DNA of 64,000 nt from contig JBHBZU010000057.1 in the NCBI GenBank assembly GCA_041797745.1, positions 56,164 to 120,163 of the forward strand, written 5' to 3'. Of this stretch, positions 44,319 to 52,967 are shown in pieces. Below the pieces are notes generated by a model, which was not told where the DNA came from, made no database searches, and was given only the letters and a program-made list of their open reading frames with translations. How positions within the stretch are numbered: the stretch's first letter is position 1; each line of letters begins with the position of its first letter. A program made the translations under genes and the position numbers. The DNA comes from UBA3871 sp041797745 (GTDB lineage Bacteria; Bacillota; Clostridia; Peptostreptococcales; Anaerovoracaceae).

Positions 44319-45318
44319 ATCCGTAATCAATAATCCTTTCGATTAATTCCGCATACGGCACCCCTGCTTCATCCCAAAGAAGTGAGAACATGGAAAAGGC
44401 CGTAAATCCCGGAATTGTATTAATCTCATTTAAGTAAATCTCCCCTGTGTTCTTTTCTACAAAGAAGTCAACTCTTGAAAACCCTGCACAATCACAGGCT
44501 TTGTATGCCTTAACAGCATACTCGCGGATTTTGTTTCTCTGCTCCTCTGTTATGTCCGCAGGAATCTTAAGTTTAGTAACTCCGCCGTCAAAATACTTGG
44601 CATGATAACTGTAAAATTCATCACTTGGCAAAATTTCACCTATTGCTGCTGTAAGCGGGTAATCGTTTCCTATAACGCCGATTTCAATTTCTCTGGCGTC
44701 AATGCTTTCTTCAACTACAATTCTTCTGTCGTAGCGAATCGCCTCATCTAAAGCCTTTTGAAGCTCCGCTCTGTCATGAGCTTTTGTAATACCCACGGAA
44801 GAACCCATATTGGACGGTTTTACGAAGCAAGGTAAACCCAACTCCTTTTCAATTTCATCCATAATTTTTTCAGGTTCATCTTTGTATTCTGCGCTGATAA
44901 ATGCAATATGCTTGCAGATTGGAACACCTGCACACTTAAAAATGTCTCTCGCAACGCCTTTATCCATAGTCGCGGCAGCACCTGTTACACCGCAGCCTGC
45001 ATAGGCAATATCAAGCATTTCGAACAAACCCTGAATAGTGCCGTCTTCACCGTTAAGTCCATGAAGCACCGGAAAGGCAAAATCACAAACTTTTTTTAAG
45101 TCATCTACGCGAAAAGGGGTTGATTCCTTTTCCCAGCTACCGTCTTCAATCTTGTCAAAATCCCCGTTATAGAGTCTCCATTCTCCCGTCTTGGTAATGC
45201 CGATAGTAACCGGCTGAAACTTTTCCTTATCCATAGCCCGAAGCAATGAAGCCGCAGACATTAGAGAAATTTCATGTTCTGTCGATTTACTCCCGAAAAT
45301 TACACCTATTCTTTTCAT
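44269..45318 (-). CDS. ddl: D-alanine-D-alanine ligase
   Basis: This 349-residue ATP-grasp enzyme makes the D-Ala-D-Ala dipeptide for peptidoglycan. It has IGVIFGSKSTEHEISLMSA, PVLHGLNGEDGTIQGLFEM, GCGVTGAAATMDKGV, PCFVKPSNMGSSVGITKA and EIYLNEINTIPGFTAFSMF. It overlaps the DUF1934 gene and follows hslO by 18 bp. Confidence 0.96.
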   Translation of the reverse strand: MKRIGVIFGSKSTEHEISLMSAASLLRAMDKEKFQPVTIGITKTGEWRLYNGDFDKIEDGSWEKESTPFRVDDLKKVCDFAFPVLHGLNGEDGTIQGLFEMLDIAYAGCGVTGAAATMDKGVARDIFKCAGVPICKHIAFISAEYKDEPEKIMDEIEKELGLPCFVKPSNMGSSVGITKAHDRAELQKALDEAIRYDRRIVVEESIDAREIEIGVIGNDYPLTAAIGEILPSDEFYSYHAKYFDGGVTKLKIPADITEEQRNKIREYAVKAYKACDCAGFSRVDFFVEKNTGEIYLNEINTIPGFTAFSMFSLLWDEAGVPYAELIERIIDYGYERYNAKNQRYANWLR

Positions 45319-45336
45319 CTATATCCCTCCCGAAAA

Positions 45337-46251
45337 CTACATCTGTTCGTATAGCTTCTGTAGTTCTTCTTTCGTAAAAAGGTATTTCTTTGTACAAAAC
45401 TGGCAAACCAGTTCAGCCTGCCCGTCCTCTTCAATAATCTCTTTCATATCCTTGCGACCTATTGTCACTAAAATCTTTTCCAGTCTTTCATGAGAGCAGT
45501 CACATTCCCAACGAATATCCCTTTCTTCCAGCTTTTCAACTGAAAAAGCTTCAGGCATATCCTTGAATATTTCCAAAAAGAGTTCCTCTAAAATGCCCGA
45601 CTCACTCTTGCCCACGTTGTTTTTCGCAACCTGTTCAATAACAGTAGTCATCGGAGGCATTTGCCCAATCATCTTTTCCAGAGCCTCTACGCTGCCCTCT
45701 TTAGCATCCGGCAACATCTGAATAATCATGCCGCCTGAACAGGCTACGCTGTAATCCGTATCAACCTTGACTCCCAAAGCAACAGAAGTGTTCTGCTGCT
45801 CGGAAATGTAGTAGTAGGTTGTAAGGTCTTCCGCAATTTCACCATTTACAAGTGCAATGCTTCCAACATATGAATCTTTCAGCCCCAAGTCCTTGATAAC
45901 CGTCAACATCCCTATGCCCAAAGACCCGCCTACATCCAGCTTTCCGCTAGGCTTAAGGGGCAATTCTACATCGGGATTTGCAATATAGCCCTTTACGGTT
46001 CCGTCCGCTTTAGCCGTTGCTAAAATCTGTTGCGCGGGACCGTCGCCTTTAAACTGTAAAGTAAGCTTGTCTCTCTTACCTTTCAGCATGATACCCATAA
46101 GTCCTGCTGCCGTAAGGACTCTTCCTAAACCTGCCGTTGCAAGCGGTGTAGTCAGATGAATCTGCCTTGCGGTTTCCACCATATCCGTACTGATTGTCAG
46201 ATATATTCTGAAAGAGCCGCTCTTATCTATTCCAATGAGTGCTTTACTCAT
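45337..46251 (-). CDS. hslO: Hsp33 redox-regulated chaperone
   Basis: This protein of about 304 residues is a holdase activated by oxidation. The C-terminal zinc switch is CDC (in RWECDCSHERL) plus CQFC. The ATG at 46251 is chosen because AAGGAG lies 9 nt upstream and MSKALIGIDKSGSFRIY is the expected start. It overlaps the GntR gene's stop by 8 bp, so the two are probably coupled. Confidence 0.95.
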   Translation of the reverse strand: MSKALIGIDKSGSFRIYLTISTDMVETARQIHLTTPLATAGLGRVLTAAGLMGIMLKGKRDKLTLQFKGDGPAQQILATAKADGTVKGYIANPDVELPLKPSGKLDVGGSLGIGMLTVIKDLGLKDSYVGSIALVNGEIAEDLTTYYYISEQQNTSVALGVKVDTDYSVACSGGMIIQMLPDAKEGSVEALEKMIGQMPPMTTVIEQVAKNNVGKSESGILEELFLEIFKDMPEAFSVEKLEERDIRWECDCSHERLEKILVTIGRKDMKEIIEEDGQAELVCQFCTKKYLFTKEELQKLYEQM

Positions 46252-46921
46252 CTTTTTCATCTCCTTGTTTGTATCCCTTAATAAATTCGCTGAGGCTGTC
46301 AATATGCCCACCGGCTACCTTTCGCGCCTTTTCCACATCTCCTCCGCGTATAGCATCCAAAATCTCCTTATGCTCTGCAATCAGGTTGGATATAATTTCA
46401 GGATTGTTGTAATAGATGTAACGAAATCTGATAACCAAATTTTGTAAATCCGAAACAATCTTTACTAAGGTTGCATTGTGCCCTGCGTCAGCAATAGATT
46501 CGTGGAACTTTTCATCGCACTTGATGATTTCATTCAAATCCCCTGTTTTAACAGAATCTTCGTAGGCTTTTGCCATTTCCTGAATCCTTTCAAAATCCTT
46601 TTTAGTTCCTCTTTCAGTTGCAAGAGCCGCTGCCATTCCATCCATATTTTGACGAACTTCTAAAATCCCCAAAATTTCTTGAATGGAAACCTGCGAAGAA
46701 TAAGCCCCATGTCTCGGTCTTACTTCTACCAAGCCCTCCTTTTCAAGCATGCGTATAGCTTCTCTGATTGGAGTACGGCTTACACCCATCTTTTCAGACA
46801 GCTCTACCTCCATCATTCTTGTTCCCGGAGCGATGTTCCCCTCTAAAATCTGCTGTTTTAACTGCTCATAAACTACTTCACTAAGTGATTTATGTTTCTG
46901 AATTTCAATTACTTTCATCAT
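46244..46921 (-). CDS. GntR-family (FadR subfamily) transcription regulator
   Basis: This 225-residue protein has an N-terminal winged helix-turn-helix (IAPGTRMMEVELSEKMGVSR, then TPIREAIRMLEKEGLVEVRP) and an all-helical FCD ligand domain (about 80-215) with metal-ligand-like D..H..H residues in KCDEKFHESI and AEHKEI. The target and ligand are unknown. It is embedded between ispE and hslO with no metabolic operon nearby, so it may act elsewhere. Confidence 0.9.
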   Translation of the reverse strand: MMKVIEIQKHKSLSEVVYEQLKQQILEGNIAPGTRMMEVELSEKMGVSRTPIREAIRMLEKEGLVEVRPRHGAYSSQVSIQEILGILEVRQNMDGMAAALATERGTKKDFERIQEMAKAYEDSVKTGDLNEIIKCDEKFHESIADAGHNATLVKIVSDLQNLVIRFRYIYYNNPEIISNLIAEHKEILDAIRGGDVEKARKVAGGHIDSLSEFIKGYKQGDEKDE

Positions 46922-46968
46922 TTTCCTCTCTTATTGCGATTATTGCGATAAAACTCGGTTATTATTTA

Positions 46969-47958
46969 TTAAAGTGTTTCTACCATATATGTGGTAGCAT
47001 TCTTCATTTTAATTCTTGCCCATGCGCTAAGTGCAATATGATAATTGCTGTATAGCCCGTAAAGTGTCGGTCCGCTTCCGCTCATCATAACCTTAATAGG
47101 ATTGTGAGTGTTTGCCAACTCCTGTCTCAATATAGCCACCGCCGGATAACGCTTAAGAGTGTAAAATTCCAAAATATTGTTCATTTCACCTGCTAAAAGG
47201 TTAAAATTGCGCCTCTTGATAGCCCTGGCCATGATGGTGGTATTCGGATGTTTAATCTCCATGCCGTTTACCTTGGCTGCCTCTATTTCAGCATCTATCC
47301 CGCCGTAAACCTCCGCCGTGGAAATATCCAGCTTCGGCTTTGTCAATACTACGTAAGCAGGTAGTGACGGTGCCGGAACCAAATCGGTGCCAATGCCCTT
47401 ACCAATGGCAGCATTTGTTGCCAAGGGGTCCTTATTAATTTTACGACCTAAACAAAGGTTTGTATGCGCCTGACTCATGATACAGAACGGAACATCCGCG
47501 CCTAAAACTTCGCCCAATGCCAACATCTGATTTACGTTCAGCCCTAAGCCCCAAAGCTTATTAATGCCCAAAATAACTGCCGCTGCATTTCCGCTGCCGC
47601 CTGCTAAACCCGCTGCAATAGGAATACGTTTTTTAATATGAATTTTAATCTTGCCTCCCTGATGACCCTCCTTATAGGTGTTAATCATCAGCTTGGCAGC
47701 CTTGTAGGCTAAATTGCTTTCATCGTTTGGGAGATTGGGTTTGTTGGAAGTAAGCTCAATAGAAACTGTTTCAAGTTCTTCATTTGTGAGCTTTTCCTTT
47801 TTCCTATCTGCGAAGTTTTCCCACCTTAACTTAATTACATCGCTCAAATCAATAATCTGCATATAAGTTTCCACTTCGTGATAACCATCTGCTCTTGTGT
47901 CTGTAACATCCAAACTCAAATTAATTTTTGCATAAGAATTTAATGTAATTTTCTTCAT
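46969..47958 (-). CDS. ispE: 4-diphosphocytidyl-2-C-methyl-D-erythritol kinase
   Basis: This 329-residue GHMP kinase of the MEP isoprenoid pathway has SYAKINLSLDVTDTRADGYH, the glycine-rich ATP loop PIAAGLAGGSGNAAAVI and MSGSGPTLYGLY. It is somewhat longer than E. coli IspE (283). Undecaprenyl phosphate for the wall enzymes comes from this pathway. It follows the SbsA-Ig protein gene. Confidence 0.92.
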   Translation of the reverse strand: MKKITLNSYAKINLSLDVTDTRADGYHEVETYMQIIDLSDVIKLRWENFADRKKEKLTNEELETVSIELTSNKPNLPNDESNLAYKAAKLMINTYKEGHQGGKIKIHIKKRIPIAAGLAGGSGNAAAVILGINKLWGLGLNVNQMLALGEVLGADVPFCIMSQAHTNLCLGRKINKDPLATNAAIGKGIGTDLVPAPSLPAYVVLTKPKLDISTAEVYGGIDAEIEAAKVNGMEIKHPNTTIMARAIKRRNFNLLAGEMNNILEFYTLKRYPAVAILRQELANTHNPIKVMMSGSGPTLYGLYSNYHIALSAWARIKMKNATTYMVETL

Positions 47959-48021
47959 AGTTACTACCTCACATCTTCAATAAGGAATGAGGTGTGCACG
48001 CGACACACCCCAAACTATCTG

Positions 48022-48918
48022 CTATTTCTTATGGTTCTTCTTAGACTGATTCTTTGGTCTTGTAGTGCCTTTTAGCATAGCTTCTTTTGCTGCTGCTTCT
48101 GCCGCCGCCTTACGTCCTGTGATGTAAGTGCTGCCACCTGCGGATATAGGGCGCGGGCTGTGAACACGATGTTTACCTGTTCTTTCAGCAAGTTCCGCTT
48201 CCTCTTCTTCCTGCTGCTTAATCTTATCCTTTAGAAGCTGATCTCTATGTATGCGGCGTGCTTCGGAAGCGGCTTTTTTAGCCTTTTCCTTACGGTCCTT
48301 GGCAACTACTTCTTCAACGCTTTTTCCGGTCTTTTTTGCTTCTTTATATGGGTTTACCTTATCGTTACCTGTTTTTTTATTTTCTTCATCTTTTTTCTGA
48401 TCTCCGCTGAAAGATTTTGCGCTGAAAATCATAATACCCCCGAACATTACAGCCATCATAACCATATTTACAGTGGTACTTCTCTTTTGATTCAAAGTGC
48501 TGAAGCTAAGCTGATAATCCTTACCTAAGGCTTCACCTTTAGCATTCTGAAAGTCGCCGGAAATGGTAACTGTATATTCTGTATTCTGCTGTACTTTTGC
48601 CTTATCTTCAGGCTCTACTAAAGCCATCATAAGATTCTTTTCTCTAGAGCTGTAGTAAAGAGTAATAGGAAGTTTTTTCCCCTCGCTATCTTTAATTACT
48701 ACACAATTTTTGTTGTTTGCAATAGCAGCGTCTCCACCGACAGCGTCTGTGAAGTAAACCTTGACACCGAAATTGTCTATGGATGTCCCTTTAGTTCCAT
48801 CCTTTGGGTATGTACTGTCTACTCCAAAGCTCTTTGCTGCCTGATCTGCAAAAGCCAGTCCGCTTACCATTACAATCATAGTAAGGGCAATGGTTAATAT
48901 AGCACCTATTCTCTTCAT
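48022..48918 (-). CDS. Membrane protein with SbsA Ig-like (Big_5) domain and basic cytoplasmic tail
   Basis: This protein of about 298 residues starts at the ATG at 48918, which has GGAGGACTTAATAAA in front; a longer frame from 49041 lies within tadA and is unlikely. It has a signal peptide (KRIGAILTIALTMIVMVSGL). An Ig-like domain of the SbsA/Big_5 type follows (STYPKDGTKGTSIDNFGVKV, NTEYTVTISGDFQNAKGEAL), then a membrane helix (VNMVMMAVMFGGIMIFSA). A strongly charged Lys/Ala/Glu-rich tail of about 115 residues closes it. The function is unknown; it may link surface and cytoplasm. Confidence 0.7.
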   Translation of the reverse strand: MKRIGAILTIALTMIVMVSGLAFADQAAKSFGVDSTYPKDGTKGTSIDNFGVKVYFTDAVGGDAAIANNKNCVVIKDSEGKKLPITLYYSSREKNLMMALVEPEDKAKVQQNTEYTVTISGDFQNAKGEALGKDYQLSFSTLNQKRSTTVNMVMMAVMFGGIMIFSAKSFSGDQKKDEENKKTGNDKVNPYKEAKKTGKSVEEVVAKDRKEKAKKAASEARRIHRDQLLKDKIKQQEEEEAELAERTGKHRVHSPRPISAGGSTYITGRKAAAEAAAKEAMLKGTTRPKNQSKKNHKK

Positions 48919-48962
48919 TTTATTAAGTCCTCCAAATTGCTGTTTATTTATATTGCAGATGT

Positions 48963-49439
48963 CTACTCTCTCTCCGAAGAGGTTTTTGCACCCCTCGTTT
49001 TTCGTAGATTCTTGAAGAAGTCCTTTAATATTTTTTCGCACTCCTCCTGCATTAATCCGTATTCTATTTTTACTTGGTGATTTAATCGGGGCTCCTGCAA
49101 AACATTGAGCACAGAGCCTGCTGCTCCTGCTTTGGAATCCATGGTTCCAATGTAAACCTTTTCAAGTCTGGACCAAATCATCGCCCCTGCGCACATACTG
49201 CAAGGCTCACAAGTCACATACATCTCACAACCAAGAAGTCGCCAACCTCCCAAAGTGGCTGCCGCTTCTCTTATGGCATTCATTTCCGCGTGCACCGTAG
49301 GGTCCTTGGCAGATTCCGTAAGATTATGTCCTCTTCCTATTATCCGACCGTCCTTTACTATAATCGCACCGATAGGAACCTCTCCTGATTCTGCTGATTT
49401 TTGAGCTTCGATTAAAGCCTCTTTCATGTAATTAATCAT
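48963..49439 (-). CDS. tadA: tRNA-specific adenosine deaminase
   Basis: This protein of about 158 residues makes inosine-34 in tRNA-Arg(ACG). The zinc site is HAEMNAIREAA and PCSMCAGAMIWSRL, and GEVPIGAIIVKDG is the family N-terminus. The predicted promoter's -10 box is at 49448-49453, which places the transcript start at the ATG at 49439 (leaderless) or just before the ATG at 49427. A start codon at 49457 would be upstream of transcription and is rejected. Confidence 0.92.
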   Translation of the reverse strand: MINYMKEALIEAQKSAESGEVPIGAIIVKDGRIIGRGHNLTESAKDPTVHAEMNAIREAAATLGGWRLLGCEMYVTCEPCSMCAGAMIWSRLEKVYIGTMDSKAGAAGSVLNVLQEPRLNHQVKIEYGLMQEECEKILKDFFKNLRKTRGAKTSSERE

Positions 49440-49447
49440 ACCAAGTA

Positions 49448-49476
49448 AATATATCATAAAATGTGTATTTTTTCAA
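49448..49476 (-). promoter_or_regulatory. Promoter of tadA
   Basis: Minus strand: TTGAAA (49471-49476), 17 bp, TATATT (49448-49453). The predicted start is only a few bases from the tadA start codon. Confidence 0.6.
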
Positions 49477-49541
49477 GTACAACAGCCATAAAAGTTGTAT
49501 TTTGTATTGGTTTGTTTTTGGTTTTTTGAAACAAGAAAAGA

Positions 49542-49575
49542 AATTTAGCGGTCGCAAAACTGCAACCGCTAATTT
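49542..49575 (-). terminator. Terminator of serS
   Basis: AAATTAGCGGTTGC pairs with GCGACCGCTAAATTT (minus-strand reading), followed by a T-rich stretch. It lies just after the serS stop at 49582. Confidence 0.8.
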
Positions 49576-49581
49576 ATAAAA

Positions 49582-50862
49582 TTATTTTCTGATAACTTCT
49601 ACACCGCCCATGTATTTGCGCAACGCTTCCGGAATAACCACCGACCCGTCTGCCTGCTGGCAGTTTTCTAAAATAGCCGCCGTGGTTCTTCCCACTGCAA
49701 GACCTGAACCGTTGAGAGTATGAACAAATTCCGGTTTAGCTCCCTTTTCATCCCGTCTGAAACGTATTCCTGCACGACGAGCCTGATAGCTTTCAAAATT
49801 GGAGCATGAAGAAATTTCAACGTATCTATTGTAGGATGGCATCCAAACCTCAATGTCATAAGTCATGGCAGAGGAGAAGCCCAAATCTCCTGTGGCAAGG
49901 CGAACAACTCTATACGGTAAGCCGAGGAGCTTCAATACCTCTTCCGCGTCATTGGTAAGCTTTTCTAATTCCTCGTAGGAAGTTTCCGGCTTAACAAACT
50001 TAACCAGTTCCACCTTGTTAAACTGGTGCTGGCGAATGAGTCCGCGAGTGTCTCTGCCTGCGGAACCTGCTTCTGCTCTAAAGCAAGGAGTATAAGCCGT
50101 ATAATAAATCGGAAGTTCTGCTTCATCAATAATTTCCTGTGCACGAAGATTTGTCACAGGAACCTCTGCCGTCGGAATGAGGAAAAAGTCTTTCTGTGGA
50201 ACATAGAACATATCCTCTTCAAACTTAGGAAGCTGACCTGTTCCTGTCATCGCAGCACGATTTACCATAAACGGCGGAAGAATTTCGGTATAGTCCTGAT
50301 CTATAGTGTGAAGATCCAGCATGAAGTTCATGACAGCTCTTTCAAGTCTGGCACCAAGCCCTTTGTAAACGGTAAATCTGGTTCCTGCAATTTTGGAAGC
50401 TCTTTCAAAATCCAATATATCCAGTTCAGTCCCTATGTCCCAATGAGCTTTCGGCTCAAAATCAAATTTTGTAGGTTCTCCTATCTTGCGAAGTTCAACG
50501 TTTTTAGTATCATCTTCGCCAATCTGAACTTCCGGATTTGGAGTATTTGGAACATTTAAGAGTGCATTTTTTAAATCTTCTTCAATTTGAGAAACTTCCG
50601 AATCCAGTTTCTTTATATCTTCTGAAAGAGTTTTCATTTCAGCCATGATTTCAGTAGTATCTTCTCCTGCTTTCTTCTTCTGCGGAATAAGCTTGGAAAC
50701 CTGATTCTGCTTGTTCTTCATAGCTTCAACTTCAGCTAAAAGACTTCTGCGTTTTTCGTCTAATTCGGGAATCTGACTAATTCCAAAATCCCCCTTACAT
50801 CTTCTTTCTACGGCAGCCTTTACACCCTCGTAGTCTTCTCTGATTCTCTTAATGTCTAACAT
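49582..50862 (-). CDS. serS: Serine-tRNA ligase
   Basis: This 426-residue class II synthetase has an N-terminal coiled-coil tRNA arm (about 30-100), motif 2 in FRAEAGSAGRDTRGLIRQHQF and motif 3 in NGSGLAVGRTTAAILENCQQ. It starts MLDIKRIREDYEGVKAA. It is 24 bp downstream of glnA, so it probably shares its transcript. No T-box leader is seen. Confidence 0.96.
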   Translation of the reverse strand: MLDIKRIREDYEGVKAAVERRCKGDFGISQIPELDEKRRSLLAEVEAMKNKQNQVSKLIPQKKKAGEDTTEIMAEMKTLSEDIKKLDSEVSQIEEDLKNALLNVPNTPNPEVQIGEDDTKNVELRKIGEPTKFDFEPKAHWDIGTELDILDFERASKIAGTRFTVYKGLGARLERAVMNFMLDLHTIDQDYTEILPPFMVNRAAMTGTGQLPKFEEDMFYVPQKDFFLIPTAEVPVTNLRAQEIIDEAELPIYYTAYTPCFRAEAGSAGRDTRGLIRQHQFNKVELVKFVKPETSYEELEKLTNDAEEVLKLLGLPYRVVRLATGDLGFSSAMTYDIEVWMPSYNRYVEISSCSNFESYQARRAGIRFRRDEKGAKPEFVHTLNGSGLAVGRTTAAILENCQQADGSVVIPEALRKYMGGVEVIRK

Positions 50863-50886
50863 TTTATCTCCTTGTCTCCTCTCGGG

Positions 50887-52803
50887 CTAGAATAAATTTT
50901 TTTCGTAATTCAAATACGCAAAGGAAAGCTCCGCAACCTTTTTCTGCACTTCGAGCTGAAGTCTTGACGCTGCGGCATAATCTTCCGCCTCTAAAGCTTC
51001 TGAAAGTCGTGTAAGCATAGATTTTCTCGCCAAAGTAGTCCTGCCTATTTCGTCACGCAGTTTCTCAACCTGTTCCCAATTATTTAAATCGTAGTCTGTA
51101 CAATCTCCGCTGTTATGCCTCTTCTTACATCTTCTGATAAAATCCATATTGTTAGGAATTATTCTGTTCTTGAGTTCCGTTGCCCACTGTGAGATTACTG
51201 CTTCTTTGTAGGATTCCAGTGTCAGCGCGGTCATTACATTGTCACGCTTGAAAATTTCAAGTTTTTCGGGATAATTTTCAAAGGCACATATATTTTCCCA
51301 CACTGTGCGTGGCGCCCTGCCAAATATATGGTCTCTTTCTTCCGCAGTATATTCATCGAATACATCCTTTTCACTGCGGTACTGTCTTTCCTTTTCAAAG
51401 TAGAAATCTTCCTCACCCGCTTTTTTGCTGATAGACTCCAGCAATTCCTCAGGGGTCTTTTTAGCTTTTAAAGCAGCTTCAATACCGTCAAGCATTGCCA
51501 TATATCCTGCCGCAATGATGATGTAGGTATTACTCTTCGGGTTAGGAGAGCGAAGCTCAAAGCGAGTTGCCAACGGAGAGGTAAGGTCCCTTACCAAACC
51601 GACTAATACAGTTCTGTTTCGAGACGGCAGCTCCACTGTATGACCTAATGAAGTAACAATACAAACAGGCGCTTCAAAGCCCGGTTTTAATCTGTTGAAA
51701 GCGTCGTTGGTGGAGCTTACAAAAGGATTGATAACTTCGTAGTTTTTCAGTAAACCGAATAGCGCTCCAAAGCCCACAGGACTCAAGTAATCTTTCTTCT
51801 GATCCTTTGCCGAGAAAAGATTTACCGTGCGACCGTCCTTTAACTTTACCGCTACACCCATATGAGTATGCGCACCGCTTCCAGCCACCCCCGGCATTGG
51901 CTTTGCCATAAAGCTGACATCCAAACCGTGAATACGGAAAACATCCTTTACAACATACTTTACCATGTTCATATTGTCTGCGGCTTGAATGGCATTTGAA
52001 TATTTCCAGTCAATCTCAAGCTGCTCCATTACATGATCGTAGCGGCCGGTGTTACCCATCTTCGCCTTAACTCCGCCTACTTCCTTGTGACCCATTTCCA
52101 TCTCAAATCCATAATGGTCCAAAATGGTCATTGCCTCTTCAAGAGCCGTTCTCACAGGTCCGATGGTTCTCTTCCAGTACTGTTCTTTCATAAGCTGCGC
52201 CGTGGAAAGCTGTTCCCTGTCAGCCTCATCATCCGGAGTCTTTACCCAAAACTCCAGCTCCGTTGCACTGGTAAGAACTATATCTTCAATTTCCTCTACG
52301 CTGTCAATCGGTAAATACTCGTAAACGTAAGGATTTGCTCTGATAATCTCTTTTAATTCTCTTTTGAAATATTCAATAGCTTTCTTGAGGATAACTCTTG
52401 CACCCACTTCACAAGTATCGTTATGAAGCAGAAAGCCCGGAATGCGAAGAGTGCCCATAGGTAGCCCCGTTTTATAGTCAACACTGTTATAGTTGTAATC
52501 TACATACCAATTTACGCTAAGGTCCGGAATAATATCCACTTTAGCGTTATTTAAAACCGCAATTTTAGGAAGCGTTACACTGGAGCCGTCAGTTTGAACA
52601 CCGTGTTTTAACAGCTTGTCCATATCCTCTATAAATAGCTTTACAGGAATCTTTTCATCTGTGTCTTGCCCTCCTATGTCAATTCCTACCAACGATACGA
52701 ATTTTACTTCAGGATGGTGTTCAAGAATGTCAGTTATATCTCGCTTAGTGTGTCTGTCTACGGGAATGGTAAACAGCATTTTGTCATAATTCAAATCCAG
52801 CAT
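50887..52803 (-). CDS. glnA: Glutamine synthetase, long clostridial form
   Basis: This 638-residue protein makes glutamine from glutamate, ammonia and ATP. The catalytic core shows GVAGSGAHTHMGVAVKL (glutamate/metal-site His), PGFEAPVCIVTSLG, ELPSRNRTVLVGL and ATRFELRSPNPKSNTYI. It is longer than GSI (about 440-470), with a roughly 170-residue helical C-terminal extension that follows the core. Similar-length enzymes occur in other Clostridia. AGGTGAAATATG gives a clear start. No adenylylation site was identified with confidence. Confidence 0.88.
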   Translation of the reverse strand: MLDLNYDKMLFTIPVDRHTKRDITDILEHHPEVKFVSLVGIDIGGQDTDEKIPVKLFIEDMDKLLKHGVQTDGSSVTLPKIAVLNNAKVDIIPDLSVNWYVDYNYNSVDYKTGLPMGTLRIPGFLLHNDTCEVGARVILKKAIEYFKRELKEIIRANPYVYEYLPIDSVEEIEDIVLTSATELEFWVKTPDDEADREQLSTAQLMKEQYWKRTIGPVRTALEEAMTILDHYGFEMEMGHKEVGGVKAKMGNTGRYDHVMEQLEIDWKYSNAIQAADNMNMVKYVVKDVFRIHGLDVSFMAKPMPGVAGSGAHTHMGVAVKLKDGRTVNLFSAKDQKKDYLSPVGFGALFGLLKNYEVINPFVSSTNDAFNRLKPGFEAPVCIVTSLGHTVELPSRNRTVLVGLVRDLTSPLATRFELRSPNPKSNTYIIIAAGYMAMLDGIEAALKAKKTPEELLESISKKAGEEDFYFEKERQYRSEKDVFDEYTAEERDHIFGRAPRTVWENICAFENYPEKLEIFKRDNVMTALTLESYKEAVISQWATELKNRIIPNNMDFIRRCKKRHNSGDCTDYDLNNWEQVEKLRDEIGRTTLARKSMLTRLSEALEAEDYAAASRLQLEVQKKVAELSFAYLNYEKNLF

Positions 52804-52926
52804 ATTTCACCTCCAAATGTGCTTGCTATTGATTTAATGTCTTGTAAAGTCTTGCGGTTTAATATATTCTTTCGGCGCAGTGTAAAGCCGAAATTAAAAT
52901 TTAATGCATAAGGTATTTCAAATTTA

Positions 52927-52960
52927 GTTGCAGCCTGCTTTTAGCTTGCAGGCTGCAACC
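52927..52960 (-). terminator. Stem-loop terminator of the UPF0182 gene
   Basis: GTTGCAGCCTGC and GCAGGCTGCAAC form a 12-bp perfect stem with a 9-10-nt loop. The following T run is short, so termination may be partial. Between here and glnA (52804-52926) no gene is seen. Confidence 0.65.
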
Positions 52961-52967
52961 ATTAGTT

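Noticed and set aside
52804..52926. Riboswitch or T-box leader before glnA-serS
   Set aside because: Only a small hairpin (TTTCGGC/GCCGAAA) is visible. There is no T-box bulge sequence and no conserved riboswitch core.
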